Of a stretch of DNA of 64,000 bases, positions 35,297-43,737 are shown piece after piece. Position 1 is the stretch's first letter. Every line of letters starts with the position of its first letter. The translations under genes were made by a program, and so were the position numbers. The notes beneath the pieces are model-generated. The model did not search any database and was not told where the DNA came from. It saw only the letters and a list, made by a program, of their open reading frames with translations. This DNA comes from Clostridium aquiflavi (GTDB lineage Bacteria > Bacillota > Clostridia > Clostridiales > Clostridiaceae): NCBI RefSeq assembly GCF_031344075.1, contig NZ_JAVJAN010000011.1:1-64000 (forward strand). The letters run 5' to 3'.

Positions 35297-36316
35297 CTAA
35301 AACTTAACAGGGAATATGATATCTTTAATAGTTACTAAAATCATAAGACCTATAAGTAACATAAATCCTACATAATTTAAATTTTCAACTATCTTATTTG
35401 GAACTTTTCTTCTTGTTATTAATTCAATTAATAGTATTACTGTCCAACCTCCATCTAAAGCTGGGAATGGTAACATATTAAACACAGCTAAACTAACACT
35501 TATAAAACCAACAAAATACATTAGATCCCAAATACCACTTTCAGCAGTTTTAGCTGACATTTTAATTATTGTAAGTGGACCTCCCACATCTGTCTTTAAA
35601 TTTGATTTTCCTGTAAATATCATTTTAAGACCTTTAAATGTTTGAGACACTAAAGAAGCTGTTTGATTAACACTATGTTTCAAGCTAGCACCTATACTTG
35701 GATTAGTTTCTACTCCAAAACCTATACCTACGATATATTCATTTTCTTTATTTAATTTTGGCGTTATAGTTAAATTTTTAATTTCTTCTCCTCTTTTTAC
35801 TGTAAGATCAACAGGCTCACCTTTTGCCATAATTATTCCAACTCTAATATCATCCGCTGTAAAAACTCGTGAACCATCTATTTTTAAAAATTTATCGCCT
35901 TCTTGTAAGCCTGCTTCTATTGCTGGATGATCCGGAAGAACAGTTGCTATCTCTGGCACTTTGTATCCAAATTTTCCTGCAATACACGCAAATATTACTA
36001 TTGCCAATATATAATTCATTGCAGCTCCAGCTATTATAATACTTATCCTTCTAAGAGGCGATTTTTCTGAAAAACTCCTCTCATCTTGAACTGCCTCTTC
36101 TTCACCCATCATATTTACAAAACCACCAATAGGAAATAGACGTAATGAATATGTTGTTTCTTTTCCTTTTTTAGAAATCACCTTAGGGCCCATTCCTATA
36201 GCAAATTCCTCTACTCTTACTCCATTTAATTTTGCTAATGTAAAATGGCCAAGTTCATGTACAATTATTAAAACACTAAACGCTAAAATAGCCCCTAATA
36301 TAGCTACTAGATTCAT
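35297..36316 (-). CDS. rseP: RIP metalloprotease RseP (site-2 protease)
   Basis: Intramembrane zinc protease of the S2P family (RasP in Bacillus), cutting anti-sigma factors and signal-peptide remnants in the membrane. Of 339 residues, the first helix carries HELGH (~20-24). A PDZ domain lies in the middle (~110-190, HPAIEAGLQEGDKFLKIDGSRV), and the second zinc ligand is in FNMLPFPALDGG (the LDG motif). About four transmembrane segments are visible. It lies between dxr and ispG, as in Bacillus where the order is dxr-rasP. Confidence 0.95.
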   Translation of the reverse strand: MNLVAILGAILAFSVLIIVHELGHFTLAKLNGVRVEEFAIGMGPKVISKKGKETTYSLRLFPIGGFVNMMGEEEAVQDERSFSEKSPLRRISIIIAGAAMNYILAIVIFACIAGKFGYKVPEIATVLPDHPAIEAGLQEGDKFLKIDGSRVFTADDIRVGIIMAKGEPVDLTVKRGEEIKNLTITPKLNKENEYIVGIGFGVETNPSIGASLKHSVNQTASLVSQTFKGLKMIFTGKSNLKTDVGGPLTIIKMSAKTAESGIWDLMYFVGFISVSLAVFNMLPFPALDGGWTVILLIELITRRKVPNKIVENLNYVGFMLLIGLMILVTIKDIIFPVKF

Positions 36317-36332
36317 ATTTTTTCATCCTTTC

Positions 36333-37490
36333 CTATTTCATATCTACTACATATTTTTTAACTTTTCTATCTATTTTAATTATATTCTCTAAAGTTAAAG
36401 GCTTTTTACTTTCTTCTTCAAATGCATTCATACAATTTTCTATAATATTAAAAATATCTAAAAACTCAATTTTTTCGTCTAAAAATAATGCTACTGCCGC
36501 TTCATTAGCACCATTTAATATAGTTGGCATAAGTCCACCTTGTTTACCTGCTTTAAACGCTAATTTTAATGGCTTAAAAGTTTCTAAATCCGGTTTTTCA
36601 AAAGTTAACTGTGATACTTCATAAAAATCTAATGTTTTTGCTATTAAATTTTTTCTTTCTGTATAATTAAGAGCATATTGTATTGGCAGTCTCATATCTG
36701 CTGCTCCAAGTTGTGCTATTATACTTCCATCACAATATTCAACCATAGAATGTACTATGCTTTGAGGATGAATAACAACTTGTATATTATCATAATCACA
36801 CTCAAAAAGCCAATGTGCCTCTATTACTTCAAGACCTTTGTTCATTAAAGTAGCTGAGTCAATAGAAATCTTTCTTCCCATATTCCACTTAGGATGATTT
36901 AAAGCATCATCGACACTTATATCATTTAAATCACATAATTTCTTACCTCTGAAAGGTCCACCTGATGCTGTAAGTATTATTTTATTTAAAGTATTTAAAT
37001 CATTTCCTCTTAAAGATTGATAAATAGCACTGTGCTCTGAATCAACAGGAAGTATTTTAACATTATTTTTTTTAGCTTCACTCATAACAAGTTCACCTGC
37101 AACAACTAATGTCTCTTTATTTGCAAGTGCTATATCTTTTTTTGCCTTTATCGCTTCTAATGTTGGCTCTAAGCCTATCATACCAACTAAAGATGTCAAA
37201 ACTATGTCAATTTCTTCTAGAGATGCTATTTTATTAAGACCCTTCATTTGAGATAAAACTATTGTTGGCTTATTTCTTTCTTTGCAGTATTTTTCTAATT
37301 TCTCTGCAGAAGTCTTATCCATCATACCTACATATTTAGGATTAAATTCTTCAATAATTTCAATCATTTTATTTACTGAAGAATTAGCGGTTGCTCCAAT
37401 TAATTTTAATTCTCCATTTGATTTTTTTATTACATCTAAGGCTTGAGTTCCTATTGAACCTGTAACCCCTAATATAGATAGCTTTTTCAT
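36333..37490 (-). CDS. dxr: 1-deoxy-D-xylulose 5-phosphate reductoisomerase
   Basis: Makes MEP from DXP with NADPH, the first committed step of the non-mevalonate isoprenoid pathway. The 385 residues start with the Rossmann motif MKKLSILGVTGSIGTQALDVI and include LANKETLVVAGELV, PVDSEHSAIYQSL and the GGPFRGK active-site loop. The ATG at 37490 follows AGGAGGAAAG; an ATG seven codons upstream contains the binding site within its reading frame and is rejected. Confidence 0.97.
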   Translation of the reverse strand: MKKLSILGVTGSIGTQALDVIKKSNGELKLIGATANSSVNKMIEIIEEFNPKYVGMMDKTSAEKLEKYCKERNKPTIVLSQMKGLNKIASLEEIDIVLTSLVGMIGLEPTLEAIKAKKDIALANKETLVVAGELVMSEAKKNNVKILPVDSEHSAIYQSLRGNDLNTLNKIILTASGGPFRGKKLCDLNDISVDDALNHPKWNMGRKISIDSATLMNKGLEVIEAHWLFECDYDNIQVVIHPQSIVHSMVEYCDGSIIAQLGAADMRLPIQYALNYTERKNLIAKTLDFYEVSQLTFEKPDLETFKPLKLAFKAGKQGGLMPTILNGANEAAVALFLDEKIEFLDIFNIIENCMNAFEEESKKPLTLENIIKIDRKVKKYVVDMK

Positions 37491-37541
37491 TTCTTTCCTC
37501 CTAAAGTACATTATAAAATGCTACTAATTTTTATAAATTGT

Positions 37542-38513
37542 TTAACTAGAACTATATACTATTTCTTTTGCCAAAATACTGTACATAGGTCCAACTAGTA
37601 TTCCTAAAATCCCAAATACTTCTACCCCAATATATATAGAAATTAATACAATTAAAGGATGTATATCTAGTTTATCACTTAAAAATTTTGCTTCTAAAAT
37701 TTCTCTTATGACTTGAACTAATATATATAAACACATAAGTCCAAATGCAGTAAGATAATCTTTCATTACAATATTGTATATTATAATTGGAATAAATACA
37801 ATTATAGTTCCTACATAAGGTAACACATCTAAAATACCACAAAGTATTCCTAATATAAAATAATTAGATACATTTAATATAAAGAATCCTCCTATAATCT
37901 CAAGTGTTGATATCAAAACTAAACTTATTTCTATCAAACACATTTGACTAAAATTTTCTTTTTGTTTTTTTATTTTTTTAATCATTTCACTTGGAAATAA
38001 CATTAAAACTAAACTTTTTATTTTTTCCCCATCTACTAATATAAAGAAAGCACATATATTTCCTATAAAATAAGCTATTATTCCTTCACCTGTAGTTAGT
38101 GCCCCTCTTCTTATACTTTCTTGATTTATTATGGATATTACACTCTTACCCAAATCAAGCTTTTTTAATTGCAAATCAAGTTCTAATGAAATATCTTGTA
38201 TAATTCTATTTATTGTGTTTACATTACTCAAATATATCTTTTGAAATACATTGAATATTTCATTTCCTAAATATAATATAATCAATATTAAAAGTATATT
38301 AACTAAAACAATACTTAGAGCTCCTGAAATCTTATATGGAATATTTAATTTTATCATAAGCTTATATAGTGGAGCAGCTATTATGGATATAAATATCATT
38401 GCTAAAAAAGGTTTAAAATAATATTTTATAATATATGTAATTATAACTATTATAAAAAGTAATACTGTTAAAGATATTATTTTTTTATATTTCTCAAAAA
38501 TACTATACACCAC
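37542..38513 (-). CDS. YtvI/AI-2E family integral membrane protein
   Basis: A membrane protein of about 320 residues with the AI-2E transporter family layout: paired helices at each end, a helical loop domain in the middle, and the hallmark GILCGILDVLPYVGTIIVFIPIIIYN. It ends with HPLIVLISIYIGVEVFGILGILVGP. The best match is the sporulation-linked YtvI group; the substrate is unknown. It interrupts cdsA and dxr, which are adjacent in Bacillus. The start is unclear: a TTG at 38552 lacks a binding site, and the GTG pair at 38510-38513 follows AAAGTGATTTTAGG; I chose 38513. Confidence 0.75.
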   Translation of the reverse strand: MVYSIFEKYKKIISLTVLLFIIVIITYIIKYYFKPFLAMIFISIIAAPLYKLMIKLNIPYKISGALSIVLVNILLILIILYLGNEIFNVFQKIYLSNVNTINRIIQDISLELDLQLKKLDLGKSVISIINQESIRRGALTTGEGIIAYFIGNICAFFILVDGEKIKSLVLMLFPSEMIKKIKKQKENFSQMCLIEISLVLISTLEIIGGFFILNVSNYFILGILCGILDVLPYVGTIIVFIPIIIYNIVMKDYLTAFGLMCLYILVQVIREILEAKFLSDKLDIHPLIVLISIYIGVEVFGILGILVGPMYSILAKEIVYSSS

Positions 38514-38604
38514 CCTAAAATCACTTTTTATAATATATGCCCTAAGTAACAATTTAATTATTATTTATCTTTAACAAAATCTATATTTTTAAATTTTACA
38601 ACAA

Positions 38605-38644
38605 AAAAAATCTGCAGACTTAAATTTAAATCTACAGATTTTTT
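38605..38644 (-). terminator. Terminator after cdsA
   Basis: AAAAAATCTGCAGA (38605-38618) pairs with TCTACAGATTTTTT (38631-38644) with one mismatch, eight bases past the cdsA stop. A T-run follows on the minus strand. It separates uppS-cdsA from the permease-dxr genes. Confidence 0.8.
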
Positions 38645-38652
38645 AATAAATA

Positions 38653-39447
38653 TTAAATTCCAACTATAAAATTTAAGTAATAAAATACAACTGTTGATGA
38701 AAAAATTATACTATCAAATCTGTCTAATATTCCACCATGACCAGGTATTAAATTGCTGTAATCTTTTATTCCTACATATCTTTTTATTGAAGAGGCTACT
38801 AAGTCTCCAAACTGGCTAAACACACCACACAAAGCTCCTATAATAAAATAATGATATAAAGGCATGACATATACATATTTATTAACTATAATTCCAAATA
38901 TACCACAACATAAAATTGCGCCTAAAAGACCTCCGATAGATCCTTCAATTGTTTTCTTTGGAGAAACCTTTGGACAAAGTTTATGTTTACCTAAAAATTT
39001 TCCTGAGTAATATGCACTTGTATCTGTCATCCATGATCCTATAAATATAAGCCAAACTAAAAATTCTCCATGATGTTTTGCATTAACTAAATATACAAAG
39101 CTAAATAAAATACCAGCATATATAAAACCTAAAAATGTTAAAGAAACATCTATAAATGTATAATCTAAATTTATTACTGGAATAATCAACAATATAAACA
39201 TGGCAAGAACTACTACATACATCATTATATTAAAATCATTATTTAAAAAATAATACATAATTAATAATGCATATCCAAAAACTGATATTGGATTAAAGTC
39301 CTTCTTTTTTAAAGCATTGTAGAATTCCCAAAGTCCCATTGCTGATAATAAAATAACAAATGATTTAAGATAAATTCCTCCAAGAAAAATAAATATTATA
39401 AATGGAGCAATCATAAGTGCACCTAAGTATCTATTATTAGATTTCAA
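38653..39447 (-). CDS. cdsA: Phosphatidate cytidylyltransferase (CDP-diglyceride synthase)
   Basis: Makes CDP-diacylglycerol from phosphatidic acid and CTP, feeding pgsA and phosphatidylserine synthesis. The 264-residue polytopic protein has about seven hydrophobic stretches. It carries the family signature SIKRYVGIKDYSNLIPGHGGILDRFDS (near residue 215) and the KTIEGSIGG segment before it. It lies 14 bases after uppS and ends in a strong terminator. Confidence 0.96.
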   Translation of the reverse strand: MKSNNRYLGALMIAPFIIFIFLGGIYLKSFVILLSAMGLWEFYNALKKKDFNPISVFGYALLIMYYFLNNDFNIMMYVVVLAMFILLIIPVINLDYTFIDVSLTFLGFIYAGILFSFVYLVNAKHHGEFLVWLIFIGSWMTDTSAYYSGKFLGKHKLCPKVSPKKTIEGSIGGLLGAILCCGIFGIIVNKYVYVMPLYHYFIIGALCGVFSQFGDLVASSIKRYVGIKDYSNLIPGHGGILDRFDSIIFSSTVVFYYLNFIVGI

Positions 39448-39461
39448 AAACAGTCACCCCT

Positions 39462-40220
39462 TTACTTTACTCCACCAAATCTTCTATCTCTATTTTGATA
39501 GTCCAATATGGCTTTTTGTAAATCTTCTTCTTTAAAATCTGGCCAAGCTATATCTGAATACCAAAATTCTGAATAAGCACATTGCCATAATAAAAAGTTA
39601 CTAATTCTTTGTTCACCAGAAGGTCTAATAATCAAATCTGGGTCAGGCATTCCTTTAGTATATATGTAATTTGATATCAAATCTTCACTAATATCTTCTT
39701 TTTTTATTTTATCGTCTTCTAAATCATCTATAATTAATTTCATAGCTCTAACTAATTCATCTCTACCACCATAATTTAGTGCCAGATTTAAATTTATTTC
39801 AGTATTATTATTTGTTATTTCTATAGCTTTATTTAATTCTTCCTTACATTCTGCTGGGAATTTTAACATATCACCCAATACATTGATTTTAACACCATTT
39901 TTGTTAAGTTCTGCAACTTCTCGCTTAAGATAAACTACTAATAGCTGCATTAATGCACCTACTTCTTCTTTAGGTCTTTTCCAATTTTCAGTTGAGAAAG
40001 CATATAAAGTTAAATATTTTATTCCTAATCTTTTAGACTCTTTTACAATTTTTCTTATTGTTTCAACGCCTGCTTTATGTCCCATACTTCTTGGTAATTT
40101 TCTTTTTTTAGCCCAACGACCGTTTCCATCCATTATTATTGCAATGTGCTGCGGTATTTTATTCATATCTAGTACAACTTCATTTGTCGAATCTTTTTTT
40201 GACTTAAATATACTTAACAA
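39462..40220 (-). CDS. uppS: Undecaprenyl diphosphate synthase
   Basis: Cis-prenyltransferase that builds the C55 lipid carrier for peptidoglycan and other wall polymers. The IAIIMDGNGRWAKKRK motif with the catalytic aspartate is at ~residues 26-40. YLTLYAFSTENWKRP and the C-terminal DLIIRPSGEQRISNFLLWQCAYSEFWY are intact. I place the start at the TTG 40220, eight bases after GAGGGG; the ATG 40229 three codons upstream abuts that site with no spacer. Either start leaves the catalytic region unchanged. Confidence 0.95.
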   Translation of the reverse strand: MLSIFKSKKDSTNEVVLDMNKIPQHIAIIMDGNGRWAKKRKLPRSMGHKAGVETIRKIVKESKRLGIKYLTLYAFSTENWKRPKEEVGALMQLLVVYLKREVAELNKNGVKINVLGDMLKFPAECKEELNKAIEITNNNTEINLNLALNYGGRDELVRAMKLIIDDLEDDKIKKEDISEDLISNYIYTKGMPDPDLIIRPSGEQRISNFLLWQCAYSEFWYSDIAWPDFKEEDLQKAILDYQNRDRRFGGVK

Positions 40221-40292
40221 ATTTCCCATCCCCTCTCTCTGTTTATAATATAAATCAGCTTAAATATCAATTAAATGAACAAATTAAGGAAA

Positions 40293-40316
40293 AAAACCTG
40301 CTAAATAGCAGGTTTT
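40293..40316 (-). terminator. Terminator after frr
   Basis: AAAACCTGCTA/TAGCAGGTTTT, a perfect 11-bp stem four bases past the frr stop, with TTTTTTTCC on the minus strand. It ends the rpsB-tsf-pyrH-frr unit. Confidence 0.9.
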
Positions 40317-40320
40317 GAGA

Positions 40321-40878
40321 TTAAATAGCTAGAATCTCTTTTTCTTTATCAACTATTATCTTGTCTATATCTTTTATAATAGCATCTGTCTTCTTTTGAA
40401 CATCATCTTCGCCTTTTTTAATTTGGTCTTCAGATACGTCTCCATCTTTCTTTAATGCTTTAATTTTATCATTAGCATCTCTTCTAATTGATCTAATTGC
40501 TACTTTAGATTCTTCTCCAGTTTTTTTAACTTTTTTAACAAGATCTTTTCTTGTTTCTTCTGTTAATTCTGGAATAACTAATCTTATTATTGAACCATCA
40601 TTTGAAGGATTTAAACCTAAGTCCGATTTTAAAATCGCTTTTTCAATTTCTTTTAATAATTGCTTTTCCCAAGGTGTTATCATTAATACTCTTGGTTCAG
40701 GTGAAGAAATATTTGCTGCTTGTGATAATGGGCACATGCTTCCATAATAATCGATTTGAATTTTATCAAGCATACTTGGATTAGCTCTTCCTGCTTTCAT
40801 AGTTCCTAACTCTGATTTTAATACAGTTACAGTTTTTTGCATTTTTTCTTCTGCATTCTTAATGATGTCCTTAATCAT
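40321..40878 (-). CDS. frr: Ribosome recycling factor
   Basis: Splits post-termination ribosomes together with EF-G. The 185 residues have the family length and conserved ends: KNAEEKMQKTVTVLKSELGTMKAGRANPSMLDKIQIDYYG and ITPWEKQLLKEIEKAI, then the KKVKKTGEESKVAIRSIRRDANDKIK helix. It lies ten bases after pyrH. Confidence 0.98.
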   Translation of the reverse strand: MIKDIIKNAEEKMQKTVTVLKSELGTMKAGRANPSMLDKIQIDYYGSMCPLSQAANISSPEPRVLMITPWEKQLLKEIEKAILKSDLGLNPSNDGSIIRLVIPELTEETRKDLVKKVKKTGEESKVAIRSIRRDANDKIKALKKDGDVSEDQIKKGEDDVQKKTDAIIKDIDKIIVDKEKEILAI

Positions 40879-40888
40879 GATTATCCTC

Positions 40889-41602
40889 CTATTTTTTAGT
40901 TACTAATGTTCCGATATTTTCGCCAGTTATTGCTCTTTTAATATTACCTGGCTCATCTAAACCAAATACAAGTATTGGAATATTATTATCCATGCATAAT
41001 GAAGTTGCTGTAGAATCCATAACTTGTAATCCTTGATCTAAAACATCTATATATGATAGTGTATCATATTTTTTTGCTTCTGGAAACTTCATAGGATCTT
41101 TATCATAAACTCCATCAACTTTTTTTGCTAGAAGTATTACTTCTGCTTCTATTTCTGCTGCTCTTAAAGCTGCAGTAGTATCAGTTGAGAAATATGGATT
41201 TCCTGTTCCTGCTGCAAAAATAACAACTCTACCTTTTTCTAAGTGTCTCATTGCTCTTCTTCTAATAAAAGGTTCTGCAACTTCTTTCATTTCTATAGCA
41301 GTTTGAACTCTAGTTTTTACGCCTACTTGTTCTAAAGAATCTTGTAGTGCTAATGCATTTATACAAGTAGCCATCATTCCCATGTAATCAGCTGTTGTTC
41401 TATCCATACCTTCGCCGCTTCTTCCACGCCAGATATTTCCTCCACCTACAACTGTTCCAACTTCTACTCCCATATCAACTAGTTCTTTAATTTCTAGAGC
41501 TATTCTTTTAGCTACATTAAAGTCAAGTCCAAAACCACTTACTCCAGCTAAAGCTTCACCTGAAAGTTTTAAAATTACTCTTTTATATTTACAATTTGTC
41601 AT
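40889..41602 (-). CDS. pyrH: Uridylate kinase
   Basis: Phosphorylates UMP to UDP; hexameric and regulated by GTP and UTP in bacteria. The 237 residues show the amino-acid-kinase fold: VILKLSGEALAG at the N-terminus, VGGGNIWRGRSG, and DTTAALRAAEIEAEVILLAKKVDGVYDKDP near residue 140. It lies between tsf and frr, the conserved bacterial order. Confidence 0.98.
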   Translation of the reverse strand: MTNCKYKRVILKLSGEALAGVSGFGLDFNVAKRIALEIKELVDMGVEVGTVVGGGNIWRGRSGEGMDRTTADYMGMMATCINALALQDSLEQVGVKTRVQTAIEMKEVAEPFIRRRAMRHLEKGRVVIFAAGTGNPYFSTDTTAALRAAEIEAEVILLAKKVDGVYDKDPMKFPEAKKYDTLSYIDVLDQGLQVMDSTATSLCMDNNIPILVFGLDEPGNIKRAITGENIGTLVTKK

Positions 41603-41670
41603 TTAAAACTACCTCCTAAATGTGGCATTAGAAGAAAACAATGCCTTATATTCTATTATTTTCTTTAAAA

Positions 41671-41695
41671 AAAGAGAACACAGAGTGTCCTCTTT
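41671..41695 (-). terminator. Terminator after tsf
   Basis: AAAGAGAACAC (41671-41681) pairs with GTGTCCTCTTT (41685-41695) with one mismatch, followed on the minus strand by a TTTTTTT run. pyrH and frr lie beyond it and probably depend on readthrough or a further promoter. Confidence 0.75.
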
Positions 41696-41711
41696 AGTTT
41701 TTTATATTTTA

Positions 41712-42623
41712 CTATTTTCCTAATTGTTTAGCAACTTCTTCTGCAAAGTTTTCTTCAACTTTTTCGATTCCTTCGCCTCTTTCGAATCTTACGAATCTAT
41801 TTACTTTGATTGCAGAACCAGCTTCTTTAGCTTTTTCATCTATAAACTTAGTTATAGTCTTATCGCCATCTTTAACCCAAAGTTGTTCAAGAAGACAAAC
41901 TTCTTTGTAGTACTTTTGGATTCTTCCCATAACCATCTTTTCAACTATCTTTTCTGGCTTTCCTTCATTTAAAGCTTGAACTCTATAGATTTCTTTTTCT
42001 TTTTCTATAGAATCTTGATCAACTTCTTCTTTAGATAAGAATAATGGGTTTGCAGCAGCTATTTGCATACAAAGTTCTTTTGCAACTTCTTCAACAGCTG
42101 GTGACTCTACATCACAAGCTACTTCTACTAAAACACCAATTCTTCCACCACCATGGATATAGCTTTTAACTACTCCATTATCTACTGCAAATTTAACAAA
42201 TCTTCTAACAGTCATGTTTTCACCAAGTCTAGCGATTAATCCTGTTAAAGCTTCTTGTATTGTAGCTTCTCCGTCAAATTTTTCATTAACAAATTCTTCT
42301 ACTGTTGTAACATTTGTTGATGTTGCTATTTTAGCTAAAGCTTCAGCAAAAGCAATGAAATCTTCATTTGCTGCAACGAAATCTGTTTCACAGTTAAGTT
42401 CAACGATAGCTCCGCTCTTTTTATCTTCTGAAATATATGTTTTAACTAAACCTTCAGCAGCAACTCTTCCTGATTTCTTAGCTGCAGCCGCAAGTCCTTT
42501 TTCTCTTAATACTTCAACAGCTTTTTCGATGTCACCATCTGTTTCTGTTAATGCTTTTTTGCAGTCCATCATTCCTGCGCCAGTTCTTTCTCTTAATTCT
42601 TTAACTGATTTTGCAGATATCAT
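41712..42623 (-). CDS. tsf: Elongation factor Ts
   Basis: Guanine nucleotide exchange factor for EF-Tu. The 303 residues carry the UBA-like start ISAKSVKELRERTGAGMMDCKKALTETDGDIEKAVEVLREKG and the GAIVELNCETDFVAANEDF core, which contacts the EF-Tu nucleotide site. The duplicated dimerisation domains follow. The ATG is preceded by GAGGAGG. It lies ~180 bases after rpsB with two long hairpins between. Confidence 0.98.
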   Translation of the reverse strand: MISAKSVKELRERTGAGMMDCKKALTETDGDIEKAVEVLREKGLAAAAKKSGRVAAEGLVKTYISEDKKSGAIVELNCETDFVAANEDFIAFAEALAKIATSTNVTTVEEFVNEKFDGEATIQEALTGLIARLGENMTVRRFVKFAVDNGVVKSYIHGGGRIGVLVEVACDVESPAVEEVAKELCMQIAAANPLFLSKEEVDQDSIEKEKEIYRVQALNEGKPEKIVEKMVMGRIQKYYKEVCLLEQLWVKDGDKTITKFIDEKAKEAGSAIKVNRFVRFERGEGIEKVEENFAEEVAKQLGK

Positions 42624-42702
42624 TATTAAATTCCTCCTCGATTATATATTGCATTTTATTAATCTATTATATTCATAATAAATTAACTATTTAGAAGAAT
42701 TA

Positions 42703-42785
42703 TTAAAAACTTAATATAAAGTATTAAATTTTTAATAATTATGGCTTCTAAGTTAGAAGACAAAACAAAATTGTTTTGTCTTCTA
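42703..42785 (-). promoter_or_regulatory. Two long hairpins between rpsB and tsf
   Basis: The first on the minus strand is a perfect 15-bp stem (42754-42768 with 42771-42785). The second is an A/T-rich arm pair of 12 bp plus TTAATA/TATTAA (~42703-42744). Neither is followed by a clear T-run on the minus strand, so they look like processing or mRNA-stability elements, or a partial terminator, rather than a classic terminator. Confidence 0.55.
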
Positions 42786-42804
42786 TTAAAATAGTATATA
42801 TAAA

Positions 42805-43506
42805 CTATTCAGCTAATTCTTCGCCTTGTCTTCCTTCCATGATAGCATCAGCCATTTTAGCAGTTATTAATTTAACAGCTCTTATAGCATCATCATTACC
42901 AGGAATTACGTAATCAACTTCTTCTGGATCACAGTTAGTATCTACTATAGCAACTACAGGGATTCCAAGAATCTTAGCTTCTGATATAGCATTCTTTTCT
43001 TTTCTTGGATCAACTACGAACATAGCACCTATGTTGTCACAATCTAAGTTTTTGATACCACCAAGATTTTTTTCTAATTTTTCTAATTCACCCTTTAATT
43101 TGATAACTTCCTTCTTTGGAAGAACATCAAATGTTCCATCTTCTTGCATTGTTTCTATTTCAGAAAGTCTTCTTATTCTTTTCTTGATAGTAGAGAAGTT
43201 TGTTAACATTCCACCTAACCATCTATTGTTTACAAAGTGCATGCTGCTTCTTATTGCTTCATCTTTGATAGCTTCTTGAGCTTGTTTCTTTGTTCCAACG
43301 AATAATATATCTTTTCCTTCTGTAGCTACTTCTTTAATGAAGTTATAAGCTTCTTCAGCTTTTCTAACTGTTTTTTGAAGGTCTATGATATATATACCAT
43401 TTCTTTCTGTGAAAATGTAAGGAGCCATCTTAGGGTTCCATCTTCTTGTTTGGTGTCCAAAGTGTACACCTGCTTCTAATAATTGTTTCATTGATATTAC
43501 TGACAT
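42805..43506 (-). CDS. rpsB: 30S ribosomal protein S2
   Basis: Late-binding protein of the 30S subunit needed to bring S1-like contacts and mRNA. The 233 residues begin MSVISMKQLLEAGVHFGHQTRRWNPKMAPYIFTERNGIYIIDLQKT and include DPRKEKNAISEAKILGIPVVAIVDTNCDP. The start is the ATG at 43506 after AAGGAGGTAAC; longer in-frame extensions belong to the leader. It has its own promoter with a leader of about 105 bases. Confidence 0.98.
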   Translation of the reverse strand: MSVISMKQLLEAGVHFGHQTRRWNPKMAPYIFTERNGIYIIDLQKTVRKAEEAYNFIKEVATEGKDILFVGTKKQAQEAIKDEAIRSSMHFVNNRWLGGMLTNFSTIKKRIRRLSEIETMQEDGTFDVLPKKEVIKLKGELEKLEKNLGGIKNLDCDNIGAMFVVDPRKEKNAISEAKILGIPVVAIVDTNCDPEEVDYVIPGNDDAIRAVKLITAKMADAIMEGRQGEELAE

Positions 43507-43615
43507 TTTGTTACCTCCTTGGTTTTTACCTCCATCATCTTCTTCTTGCAAATAATCCCTTAATAGGGCACCTAATTTACAAATTGGATGATGTGTGTAT
43601 TTTGTTACCTTAAAC

Positions 43616-43644
43616 AGTATAACATAAGGTATTTAACCTATCAA
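43616..43644 (-). promoter_or_regulatory. rpsB promoter
   Basis: Minus strand TTGATA (43639-43644), 17-base spacer, TATACT (43616-43621) with a TGT extension. It should drive rpsB-tsf and, by readthrough, pyrH-frr. Confidence 0.75.
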
Positions 43645-43669
43645 CAAAAAAATTACTTTTTCTCTAAAA

Positions 43670-43710
43670 ATAAATAGAAGAAACCAAATTTCTTGGTTTC
43701 TTCTATTTAT
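43670..43710 (-). terminator. Terminator after codY
   Basis: A perfect 18-bp stem (43670-43687 with 43693-43710) with a five-base loop and TTTTTAG after it on the minus strand, 28 bases past the codY stop. Confidence 0.9.
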
Positions 43711-43737
43711 AGCTCGTCTAATTTTGAAATAAAACTA

